Origin: Bacillota bacterium
GTDB lineage: Bacteria > Bacillota > Clostridia > Peptostreptococcales > Anaerovoracaceae
DNA length: 43,505 nt
Direction: 5' to 3'
Assembly: GCA_017557505.1 (NCBI GenBank)
Contig: JAFYYP010000015.1
Span: 1-43,505, forward strand
Every line of letters begins with the position of its first letter. The stretch's first letter is position 1. The notes below the pieces were generated by a model. It worked only from the letters and a program-made list of their open reading frames with translations, was not told the origin of the DNA and made no database searches. Both the position numbers and the translations under genes were made by a program. Positions 8,536-16,316 of this stretch are shown piece after piece.

Positions 8536-10926
8536 ATGAACGAAAAAGCGCTGCGCGTGCTGGAGTATGAAAAGATAATAGAGATGCTGGCCGCCCAGTG
8601 CTGTTCGGGTATGACGAGAGACGCCGTCCGCAGCCTGAAGCCTTCGCGCAAGATCCGCTGGATCGAGGACGAGCTTCAGGCTACCGACGAGGCGATGCAG
8701 GTCGTGCTGAAAAAGGGCACGCCCCCGCTGGGCGGGTTTTACGATATCAAGGGTATCGTGCACCTTGCCTCCAAAGAGGGCAGCCTGACCCCCAAGCAGC
8801 TGCTGGAAGTCTCGTACAATCTGGCGTCTGCGCGTAAGACCGAACGGTTCCTGAATACGGAAGAACTGCGGCCGCTGGCCACCATCCAAGGGCTGGCGAC
8901 CGCAATTACTGTCCTGGAGGGCCTCGAGAACGAGATCCAGCGCTGCATCCTGTCGGAAGACGAGATCGCGGACGGAGCGAGTTCCGAACTGCGGCGCATC
9001 CGCAGGGCCATCCTCAAGAAGAATGAGGACATTCGCAGCAAGATCAACCAGATCGTGAACTCGGCCGAGAACAAGGCCTACCTGCAGGATTCCATCGTGA
9101 CGATGCGGCAGGGCAGATACGTCGTGCCCGTGAAGGCGGAGCACAAAGCGAGGCTTTCCGGCATCGTCCATGACGAGAGCGCTTCGGGCGCCACGCTGTT
9201 CGTGGAGCCGCAGGCCATCGTCACCATGAACAACGAACTGCGCGAACTAGAGCTCGCGGAGAAGCAGGAGATCCTGCGCATCCTCAAGGAGCTGTCCGCG
9301 GAGGTCGGAAACGAGGAAATGGCCATCCAGGCGAACCAGGACATCCTGTTCAAGCTGGATTACATGTTCGCGAAGGGCCGTCTGGCCTGCGACATGAACG
9401 CCTCGCGGCCGGTTGTCAATAAAGAGGGTTACGTAAACCTCCACAGAGCGCGCCATCCGCTGATCGACCGCAAAAAAGTCGTGCCGATCGACGTGGAGAT
9501 CGGCCAGACCTGCGATACATTGGTCATCACGGGACCCAATACGGGCGGCAAGACCGTTACGCTGAAGACCGTCGGGCTGCTGTGCCTGATGGCGCAGGCC
9601 GGCCTGTTCATCCCCGCAGGGGACAACAGCAGCGTGCCGGTGTTCGAAAACATCTTCGCCGACATCGGCGACGAGCAGAGCATCGAGCAGAGCCTGTCCA
9701 CGTTCAGTTCGCACATGCGCAATATCGTGGATATCGTCAAGAATTCCAAGGAAGGCAGCCTGGTGCTCGTCGACGAGCTCGGCGCAGGCACGGACCCGAC
9801 CGAAGGCGCGGCGCTGGCCATGGCCATCCTGGACACGCTGAGGAGACAGGGCGCCCGCACCGTCGCGACGACGCACTATACGGAGCTGAAGAAATACGCT
9901 ATTTCGACTGACGGCGTACAGAACGCTTCCATGCAGTTCGACGTGGAGACGCTGTCGCCGACGTTTAAGCTCATTACCGGCGTGCCGGGCAAATCCAACG
10001 CGTTCGAGATCTCCAGAAAGCTCGGGCTTCCCGAGGAGGTCATCCACGAGGCGAAGGACCTGCTCGAAACAGGCGACATCGCATTCGAAGACGTCCTCAG
10101 TTCCATCGAGCGCGACAAGCAGACGGCTGAAGCCGAGCGCATCGCTTCCGAGAATCTGCGCCGCGAGATGCAGAAGAACAAGGAGCGTATGGAAAAGCTC
10201 GAGGAGAAGCTGCGCGTTCAGAAAGAAGAGATCCTCGAAGAGGCGAGGGAGGAAGCCCGCGCCATCCTCGAAGAGGCCAAGCAGACCGTCGCGGACATCC
10301 AGCAGGATATCGAAGACGCCCGCATCGAGGCGGAAAGCTCCGCCGCAAAGAATCTCAACCGCAGCATCGAAGAGGGCAAGCGCAAGCTCAGAGAGCAGAA
10401 GAAGCGCTACGCTTCGAAGGCAAAGGCGGAGGAAGAGGACAATCCCGAACCGCCTGCCGCGGACGAGATCAAGATCGGCGCAAGGGTCAACGTGCTTTCC
10501 GCGGGCCAGAAGGGCACTGTCGTCACGCTGCCCGATTCAAAGGGCGACTTCCTGGTGCAGGTCGGCAGCCTGAAGCTCGGCGTCAACCTGTCCGGGGTCA
10601 CGCTGGTACAGGAGAACGTGACCGAAAAGCAGCGCCAGAAGACCATGTACTCGCGGATGTACGCCAGCAAGTCCATGTCCGTACCCATGTCGGTGAACGT
10701 CGTGGGGCAGAACCTGGACGACGCCTGGATGACGGTCGACAAATACCTGGACGACGCCTTCATGGCGGGTCTGGAGACCGTGTCCATCATCCACGGCCGC
10801 GGCGCAGGCATCCTGAAGAACGGCATCCAGCAGGCGCTGAAGCGCCATAAACACGTTAAATCGTTCCGCAAGGGAGAATATAAAGAAGGCGGCGACGGCG
10901 TGACCATCGTAACGCTGAAGAGGTAA
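8536..10926 (+). CDS. mutS2: MutS2 ATPase with C-terminal Smr domain
   Basis: MutS2 family (796 residues), implicated in suppressing recombination and in rescue of collided ribosomes. The MutS-like core and lever lie in residues 1-310. The ABC-type ATPase has Walker A GPNTGGKT (about 331-338) and Walker B LVLVDELGAGTDPTEGAAL. A long coiled-coil (about 510-640) leads to a KOW-like segment (GARVNVLSAGQKGTVV) and an Smr domain (about 715-796). The Smr HGRGAGIL motif is intact, but the position of the family LDxRG motif reads VNVVG, so the Asp and Arg of that motif are absent. It is 2 bases from argS, so cotranscribed. Confidence 0.95.
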   Translation: MNEKALRVLEYEKIIEMLAAQCCSGMTRDAVRSLKPSRKIRWIEDELQATDEAMQVVLKKGTPPLGGFYDIKGIVHLASKEGSLTPKQLLEVSYNLASARKTERFLNTEELRPLATIQGLATAITVLEGLENEIQRCILSEDEIADGASSELRRIRRAILKKNEDIRSKINQIVNSAENKAYLQDSIVTMRQGRYVVPVKAEHKARLSGIVHDESASGATLFVEPQAIVTMNNELRELELAEKQEILRILKELSAEVGNEEMAIQANQDILFKLDYMFAKGRLACDMNASRPVVNKEGYVNLHRARHPLIDRKKVVPIDVEIGQTCDTLVITGPNTGGKTVTLKTVGLLCLMAQAGLFIPAGDNSSVPVFENIFADIGDEQSIEQSLSTFSSHMRNIVDIVKNSKEGSLVLVDELGAGTDPTEGAALAMAILDTLRRQGARTVATTHYTELKKYAISTDGVQNASMQFDVETLSPTFKLITGVPGKSNAFEISRKLGLPEEVIHEAKDLLETGDIAFEDVLSSIERDKQTAEAERIASENLRREMQKNKERMEKLEEKLRVQKEEILEEAREEARAILEEAKQTVADIQQDIEDARIEAESSAAKNLNRSIEEGKRKLREQKKRYASKAKAEEEDNPEPPAADEIKIGARVNVLSAGQKGTVVTLPDSKGDFLVQVGSLKLGVNLSGVTLVQENVTEKQRQKTMYSRMYASKSMSVPMSVNVVGQNLDDAWMTVDKYLDDAFMAGLETVSIIHGRGAGILKNGIQQALKRHKHVKSFRKGEYKEGGDGVTIVTLKR

Positions 10927-10928
10927 TC

Positions 10929-12641
10929 ATGAAGAACGTTAAAAGAGAGATCGCAGAGATCCTGTCGCAGCAGGTCGAGAGCCTGACCGCGGACGAGATC
11001 GAAAAACTGGTCGAGATCCCCGCGGATCCGAAGATGGGCGACTACGCGTTTCCCTGCTTCCGTCTCGCGAAGGTGATGCGTAAGGCTCCGGCCATGATCG
11101 CAGCAGATATCGCGGCGGCCATCGCGGACAGCGCACTGTTCGAGAAGGTCGAACCGGTGAATGCGTACGTGAACATGTTCCTGTCCAAGGAGGAGTTCGC
11201 GCGCATCGTGCTCGGCGCGGTCAGCGAGCAGGGAGAAAAGTTTGGCCATACCGAAGGCGGCAAGGGCAAGAACGTCGTCGTGGAGTACAGCTCCCCGAAC
11301 ATCGCCAAGCCGTTTCATATCGGCCATATCCGCAGCACAGTCATCGGCGCGTCCATCGCGAAACTGTACGAAGCCATCGGCTGCCATGTCATCCGCCTGA
11401 ACCACCTGGGCGACTACGGCACGCAGTTCGGCAAGATGATCGTCGCGTACCGCCGCTGGGGCAACAAGGAAGACGTCGAGAGGGAACCGATCAAGACGCT
11501 GCTTTCCTACTACGTGAAGTTCCACGAAGAGGCCGAGAAGGATCCTTCTCTGGAGGACGAAGCCCGCGAGACGTTCGCGAAGCTCGAACACGGCGAGAAG
11601 GAAGAGACCGAACTGTGGCAGTGGTTCCGCAGCGAATCCCTGAAAGAGTTCAGCCGCGTGTACGACATGCTCGACATCCACTTCGATTCGTATAACGGCG
11701 AGTCGTTCTATTCGGATAAGATGCCTGCGGTCCTCGAAGAGTTGAAGGAGAAGGGCCTGCTGCAGGAATCCCAAGGCGCGCAGATCGTCGACCTGGAGCC
11801 GTATGGCATGACGCCTGCGCTCGTCACGAAGAGCGACGGGTCCTCGCTGTATATCACCAGAGACCTCGCGGCGGCCATGTACCGCAAGAAGACGTACCTG
11901 TTCGACAAGTGCATCTACGTCGTGGCTTCCCAGCAGAACCTGCATTTCCAGCAGTGGTTCAAGATCCTGGAGCTCATGGGTTACGAGTGGGCCAAGGACT
12001 GCGTGCACGTGCCGTTCGGCCTCGTGAGCCTCGAAGAGGGTACGATGTCCACGCGCAGCGGACGCGTCGTCTTCCTGGAAGACGTGCTGAAGGCGGCCGT
12101 GGAGAAGACCCGCGAGATCATCGAGGAAAAGGGCGTGAACACGGACAACATGGACGAGACCGCGAAGACCGTCGGCATCGGCGCCGTCATCTTCCAGGAA
12201 CTGTCCAATTACCGCATCAAGGACTACGTGTTCAGTTGGGACAAAGTTTTGAACTTCGACGGCGAGACCGGTCCGTACGTGCAGTATACGCACGCGAGAG
12301 CGGCTTCCGTGCTGCGCAACGCCGGCTGGGACGGCAAGGCGTTCGACGCGGAGAACATGGATCTAAGTTATATCTGCGGTGAAGCCGGCTACGAGCTGGT
12401 CAAGCTGCTGTACCGTCTGCCCGAAGTGGTCGCGGACGCTGCGGAGAAGTACGAACCCTCCGTCGTGACCCGCCACGTCGTCGACATCGCCCAGGCTTAC
12501 AACAAGTTCTATCACGACGAGCGCATCCTCGTGGACAACGAGGCCGAGAAGAACGCGAAGCTGCTGCTGACCTACGCTGCCAAGCAGGCCATCGCGAACG
12601 GTCTGGATCTGCTGATGATGAAAGCCCCGGAGAAGATGTGA
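10929..12641 (+). CDS. argS: Arginyl-tRNA synthetase
   Basis: Class I synthetase charging tRNA-Arg, 570 residues, complete. It has an N-terminal Arg-tRNA synthetase additional domain (about 1-110), the HIGH motif in KPFHIGHIRS (about 127-136), a KMSKS-equivalent MSTRSGR (about 372-378), and the C-terminal DALR anticodon-binding domain (VQYTHARAASVLR onward). The start ATG is 2 bases past the mutS2 stop. The stop overlaps the next start codon as TGATG. Confidence 0.97.
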   Translation: MKNVKREIAEILSQQVESLTADEIEKLVEIPADPKMGDYAFPCFRLAKVMRKAPAMIAADIAAAIADSALFEKVEPVNAYVNMFLSKEEFARIVLGAVSEQGEKFGHTEGGKGKNVVVEYSSPNIAKPFHIGHIRSTVIGASIAKLYEAIGCHVIRLNHLGDYGTQFGKMIVAYRRWGNKEDVEREPIKTLLSYYVKFHEEAEKDPSLEDEARETFAKLEHGEKEETELWQWFRSESLKEFSRVYDMLDIHFDSYNGESFYSDKMPAVLEELKEKGLLQESQGAQIVDLEPYGMTPALVTKSDGSSLYITRDLAAAMYRKKTYLFDKCIYVVASQQNLHFQQWFKILELMGYEWAKDCVHVPFGLVSLEEGTMSTRSGRVVFLEDVLKAAVEKTREIIEEKGVNTDNMDETAKTVGIGAVIFQELSNYRIKDYVFSWDKVLNFDGETGPYVQYTHARAASVLRNAGWDGKAFDAENMDLSYICGEAGYELVKLLYRLPEVVADAAEKYEPSVVTRHVVDIAQAYNKFYHDERILVDNEAEKNAKLLLTYAAKQAIANGLDLLMMKAPEKM

Positions 12642-13519
12642 TGCAGTACGAAGGCATGGTGTACCGGCCTCCCAGCGAGGCCTACAGCCTGATCATCCAG
12701 GTGACGGTCGGGTGCAGCCACAACAAGTGCCGCTTCTGCAGCATGTATAAGGACAAGAAATTCCACATCCGCCAGTTGGAGGACATCTTAGCGGACCTTC
12801 GCGAGTGCAGGGCGTATTACCGCCGCGTGAGGAGGATCTTCCTCGCAGACGGCGACGCGCTGTGCCTTTCGATGTCGAAACTGCTCGCCATCCTGAGCGC
12901 GATACGGGAGTTGTTCCCCGAATGCGAGCGGGTGGGCGTGTACGGGTCAGCGGCGGACATCCTCCGCAAGAGCCCGGACGAACTGAGAGAGCTCAGAGAC
13001 GCCGGCATCGGCATCGTGTACGTCGGCGCGGAGAGCGGCAACCCGCAGGTGCTCGCGAACATGCACAAGAGCGCGGGCAGGGAAGAGCTGATCGCAGCCG
13101 TGAGAAGGGCGGAAGACGCCGGCATCGCCGCGTCGGTCTCGTTCATCTCGGGACTCGGCGGCAGGGAGCTCTGGAAGGAGCACGCCATCGATTCGGCGAC
13201 GATGATCAGCGAGATGCATCCGTCGTACGCTTCGTGGCTCACGCTGATGCTGGACCCGGCTGCGCCGATCACGCAGGACATCGCGGAAGGCAGGTTCGAA
13301 CTGCTGAAGCCGCTCGAGGTCCTCGACGAGATGGAGCTGATGCTTTCGCACATCGACATGCCGGAAGATACGGTCTGCGTGTTCCGCAGCAACCATGCGT
13401 CGAACTACCTGTCCTTAAAGGGCGATCTGCCCCGGGATACGGAGAAAATGCTGGCCGTGGTGCGCCAGGCGAAGGAAAACAGCGATATGCTGCGGCCGGA
13501 ATACTGGAGGGCACTGTAA
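12641..13519 (+). CDS. Radical SAM enzyme of unknown substrate
   Basis: The 292-residue protein carries a radical SAM barrel. The [4Fe-4S] cysteines appear as C25, C30 and C33 (CSHNKCRFC), a C-x4-C-x2-C spacing rather than the canonical C-x3-C-x2-C. The motif and the following MYKDKKF resemble a group of Elp3/oxygen-independent coproporphyrinogen oxidase-like radical SAM proteins. GVYGSAADIL, GIGIVYVGAESG and SFISGLGG are likely barrel strands. ATG 12641 overlaps the argS stop by one base (TGATG), so translation is probably coupled; GTG 12638 is an alternative. No substrate can be inferred. A terminator follows. Confidence 0.85.
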   Translation: MQYEGMVYRPPSEAYSLIIQVTVGCSHNKCRFCSMYKDKKFHIRQLEDILADLRECRAYYRRVRRIFLADGDALCLSMSKLLAILSAIRELFPECERVGVYGSAADILRKSPDELRELRDAGIGIVYVGAESGNPQVLANMHKSAGREELIAAVRRAEDAGIAASVSFISGLGGRELWKEHAIDSATMISEMHPSYASWLTLMLDPAAPITQDIAEGRFELLKPLEVLDEMELMLSHIDMPEDTVCVFRSNHASNYLSLKGDLPRDTEKMLAVVRQAKENSDMLRPEYWRAL

Positions 13520-13524
13520 AAGAC

Positions 13525-13563
13525 GCCGCAGAAGGCCTTATATCGGCTCTCTGCGGCATTTTT
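13525..13563 (+). terminator. Intrinsic terminator after the radical SAM gene
   Basis: An 8-bp stem (13525-13532 with 13550-13557) is extended by an inner GCC/GGC pairing (13535-13537 with 13545-13547), and is followed by A and five T. Confidence 0.85.
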
Positions 13564-13572
13564 ATGAAGAAA

Positions 13573-13581
13573 TGGTACAAT
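13573..13581 (+). promoter_or_regulatory. Extended -10 promoter of the TPR gene
   Basis: TGgTACAAT lies between the preceding terminator and the start at 13600. No good -35 is visible. The expected transcript would have a leader of only about a dozen bases that still includes GGAGGG. Confidence 0.6.
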
Positions 13582-13599
13582 GATGCCATCGGAGGGATT

Positions 13600-14673
13600 A
13601 TGGAGCTGAAAGCGCCTGATTTCAGAAAAAGAGAAGACAAGCTGAGCGGCTGGCTGGACGGTGAGGTCCGCACGTTCCTGTTCGACAGTTTTTCAGACGA
13701 TTACTGCACCCGTACCGGCATGGAATTCCTGCGCGGCGTGCAGATTCCGATCAAGCCGGGCGACCTGGCGGCGTTCCACGGAGAGGGCGGCCTGCCCGTG
13801 ACCGATCTGGCCGACAACATGGCGCTCGTCATCGGCGCGAACACACAGTTCAAATACCGCGACGCTTACATCGCCTATCTGGCGCTGTACTTCAACGAAA
13901 AGCTCGTGACCGTGCTGGCGCAGAAAGGCGCAGACGAACTGAAGGCACAGCACTACCGCAAGGCGTGCATCTATTTCCGTGCGGCGCTGCTGCTCGATGA
14001 CCAGAGCAAGGAGGCCATGTTCGGCTACGCCTGCTGCTGCCGCGAGTGGTACCTGAGCATGGAAGGGGAAGACCAGCAGGAGCTGATCGCGATCCTGAAG
14101 AAGGAATCATCCGAATATTTCGAGCACCTGACGCGCGTGTATCCGGACGATGCAACCGCCTATTATTTCCTGGGCTACGTTTACGTGAACGCCGGTCAGT
14201 ACAAAAAGGCCGAACTGGCGTGGAAGAAGTTCGTCGAGCTGAGCGGTGCCGCTTTGGCAGACTCAGTGGCCGGAACGGACACCGAACCTGCCGAAGAAAC
14301 ATCCAAAGAGCGCGAGGAAATCAAGGAGATCCGCGAGCGCCTGGCTTCGCTCGAAGACCCCGTGAAGATCGAGGAAGGGGTCAACCTGCTGACTGCGGGA
14401 CACCTCGAGGATGGCCTGCGCATTTTGGAGCGTTACGTCGGCACCGACTACGATTCCTGGTGGCCTCTGCACTATTATCTGGGGTCTGCATACAGGGAAC
14501 TCGGTTTCTTCCCGGAGGCGATCGAGGGCTTCAAGCGCGTGCTGGCGCTGCAGCCCTCCCACGAGGAGAGCTGCGAGTGCCTGGCCGACCTGTACATGGC
14601 TGAAGGCGACGCCGAAAATGCTGAAAAGTACCGCAGGAAGGCAGAGATCATCCGGAAGAACCGGGAAGAATAA
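13600..14673 (+). CDS. Tetratricopeptide-repeat protein
   Basis: A 357-residue soluble protein without signal peptide or membrane segment. TPR-like helix pairs are visible at about residues 108-140 (YRKACIYFRAALLLDD), 185-215 (AYYFLGYVYVNAGQYKKAE) and 285-350 (YYLGSAYRELGFFPEAIEGF, then LADLYMAEGDAENAEKY). TPR proteins are protein-interaction scaffolds; the partner is unknown. The open frame extends upstream over the radical SAM gene, but ATG 13600 is chosen because GGAGGG at 13591-13596 and an extended -10 lie just before it. A shared bidirectional terminator separates it from the convergent peptidase gene. Confidence 0.82.
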   Translation: MELKAPDFRKREDKLSGWLDGEVRTFLFDSFSDDYCTRTGMEFLRGVQIPIKPGDLAAFHGEGGLPVTDLADNMALVIGANTQFKYRDAYIAYLALYFNEKLVTVLAQKGADELKAQHYRKACIYFRAALLLDDQSKEAMFGYACCCREWYLSMEGEDQQELIAILKKESSEYFEHLTRVYPDDATAYYFLGYVYVNAGQYKKAELAWKKFVELSGAALADSVAGTDTEPAEETSKEREEIKEIRERLASLEDPVKIEEGVNLLTAGHLEDGLRILERYVGTDYDSWWPLHYYLGSAYRELGFFPEAIEGFKRVLALQPSHEESCECLADLYMAEGDAENAEKYRRKAEIIRKNREE

Positions 14674-14690
14674 GATTGAAACATAAGAAA

Positions 14691-14719
14691 AAGAGGACCC
14701 GCTGAGCGGATCCTCTTTT
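14691..14719. terminator. Bidirectional terminator between convergent genes
   Basis: Arms 14691-14701 and 14707-14717 pair with one mismatch. Four T end the + strand copy, and an A-rich run (14686-14692) gives the T-run on the - strand. It serves the TPR gene and the M20 peptidase gene. Confidence 0.85.
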
Positions 14720-14731
14720 GTATTGTTTGCT

Positions 14732-15805
14732 TTACAGGCTTTCCAGGAACGTCACCAACACGTTGTAGAAGTCTTCGGCTCCCTTGATGCTGACCCATTC
14801 CTCATCGGTGCCGATGCCGCCGCCGACCAGGCCGAATTCCACGCCTTTCATGCCGCGCTCGGTGTAAAAACGGGCGTCGGACGTACCGTAGGCGCCGTAG
14901 CAGACGGAATCCTTGCCCGTCACCTTCTTCACCGCTTCCTTGATCTTCTGCAGGAAGTAATCGTCATCGTCCACGTAGAGCATGGAGCCGAACGTAAAGA
15001 TCTCCATGTCGAAATCCTCGGGGACGATGGCTTTGACCCGGTCGAGGATGGTATCTTTATCCTCCTCGGTGTAGCGGATATCCAGCATGCAGGATGCGAC
15101 GTCAGGCACCTTGTTGTAAGCCTTGTTCGGCACTTCGATGTTGGCTACGTTCACGCTGCTCTTCCACTCCTGCACCGTCGGATTAGGCACGAGTTCCTTC
15201 ACCTTGCCGATGAAGTCGATGATCTTCTCGGCCGCGTTCTCGCCTCGCCAGGGGTAGGCGCCGTGGGCCGTGACCCCGTGAGCTGTCACCTTGAACTCCA
15301 GGATGCCTCTCGACCGGCTGACGATATCGAACTGCGTGGTCTCGCCGGCGATGACGAAGTCCGCCTTGACGCCCTGTTCGACCTGATAGTTCGTGCCGTT
15401 GAAGCCCATTATCTCTTCGTCGGTCACGATTTGCAGCCCCAGCGGATAGGTGACTTTGTCGGCCATGTCCCGGAAGACCTCCAGCATGACGCAGTCGTTG
15501 GTCTTCATGTCCATGGAGCCCACGCCGTACATCCGGTCTCCCTCGATGCGGGCCTCGTACTGCCAGTCCTTGCCCGGGATGACGTCCAGATGGCCGTTCA
15601 GGATGACCTTGAAGCGCTCCGGCCGGGTCTCTCCGCGGTAGGCGAGGATGCTGGTGGCGCCGCTGCGCTCGAAGCATTCGACGGTGAATCCTTTGAGCTG
15701 GTCCTTGACATAATCCAGTGCTCTGTTAAGTTCCGGCCGGTTGTCCGGATCCGTGCGCATGGCGATGAGATTTCTGGCATTTGGAATAATATTGCTGATC
15801 GGCAT
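14732..15805 (-). CDS. M20-family metallopeptidase / amidohydrolase
   Basis: A dinuclear zinc exopeptidase or deacylase of the ArgE/DapE/ACY1 group, 357 residues. Metal-ligand motifs are present: NGHLDVIPG (His), GVGSMDMK (Asp), TDEEIMG (catalytic Glu then Glu) and AGETTQ, followed by a dimerisation domain (about 170-280) and GTSDARFYTERG. The substrate cannot be fixed; members release amino acids from peptides or acyl groups from amino acids. ATG at 15805 has GAAAGGAG about 8 bases upstream. It stands alone, with an extended -10 (15855-15863, - strand) about 50 bases upstream. Confidence 0.88.
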   Translation of the reverse strand: MPISNIIPNARNLIAMRTDPDNRPELNRALDYVKDQLKGFTVECFERSGATSILAYRGETRPERFKVILNGHLDVIPGKDWQYEARIEGDRMYGVGSMDMKTNDCVMLEVFRDMADKVTYPLGLQIVTDEEIMGFNGTNYQVEQGVKADFVIAGETTQFDIVSRSRGILEFKVTAHGVTAHGAYPWRGENAAEKIIDFIGKVKELVPNPTVQEWKSSVNVANIEVPNKAYNKVPDVASCMLDIRYTEEDKDTILDRVKAIVPEDFDMEIFTFGSMLYVDDDDYFLQKIKEAVKKVTGKDSVCYGAYGTSDARFYTERGMKGVEFGLVGGGIGTDEEWVSIKGAEDFYNVLVTFLESL

Positions 15806-15854
15806 GGGGTGTCTCCTTTCTGAAAATCTCTGTTAATACTTGCTGCTTTGCATT

Positions 15855-15863
15855 ATCATATCA
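15855..15863 (-). promoter_or_regulatory. Extended -10 of the M20 peptidase promoter
   Basis: On the - strand the sequence reads TGaTATGAT. No convincing -35 is visible. This element, the tRNA promoter and a 7-bp inverted repeat (15865-15871 with 15898-15904) are what I see in the gap 15806-15974. Confidence 0.5.
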
Positions 15864-15919
15864 CTTCGCCGCCGGGTTTTACACTTTCAAAAAGAAACGG
15901 CGAAATCTCTATCTTTGTG

Positions 15920-15949
15920 TTGACAAGTCCCGTTTTCTCAGCGTATAAT
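15920..15949 (+). promoter_or_regulatory. Near-consensus promoter of the tRNA cluster
   Basis: TTGACA at 15920-15925 and TATAAT at 15944-15949 with an 18-bp spacer. The first tRNA begins 26 bases further on. Both hexamers are perfect, as expected for stable RNA genes. Confidence 0.88.
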
Positions 15950-15974
15950 AACAAAGTCGCAAGTGCGGCGCTAT

Positions 15975-16049
<75 letters not shown>

Positions 16050-16098
16050 AATGGGAGAGGCTTTCAGCCTCTCCCAAACTAACTCAGCCGAAGAGTAT

Positions 16099-16185
16099 GC
16101 CGGGATGGCGGAATTGGCAGACGCACGGGACTTAAAATCCCGCGATAGCGATATCGTACCGGTTCGACCCCGGTTCTCGGCACCA
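16099..16185 (+). tRNA. tRNA-Leu (UAA)
   Basis: An 87-base class II tRNA with a long variable arm. Acceptor GCCGGGA pairs with TCTCGGC (one G-U). Anticodon loop CTTAAAA gives anticodon TAA. The T arm contains GGTTCGACC, and CCA is encoded at the end. Confidence 0.96.
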
Positions 16186-16194
16186 ACTTTACAT

Positions 16195-16270
<76 letters not shown>

Positions 16271-16275
16271 AAGAA

Positions 16276-16308
16276 AAAACAGCGGATCCAATGCGGATCT
16301 GCTGTTTT
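16276..16308. terminator. Bidirectional terminator of tRNA cluster and MATE gene
   Basis: A 14-bp stem with one G-T pair joins 16276-16289 to 16295-16308 around loop AATGC. The arms start with A and end with T, so the hairpin works in both directions between convergent units. Confidence 0.85.
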
Positions 16309-16316
16309 GTTATATC

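Noticed and set aside
10407-12293. 628-codon - strand open frame opposite mutS2 and argS
   Set aside because: Spans the junction of two certain genes on the other strand and has no recognisable content.
12805-13599. Upstream extension of the TPR open frame
   Set aside because: It overlaps the radical SAM gene and a terminator; promoter and ribosome-binding site point to ATG 13600.
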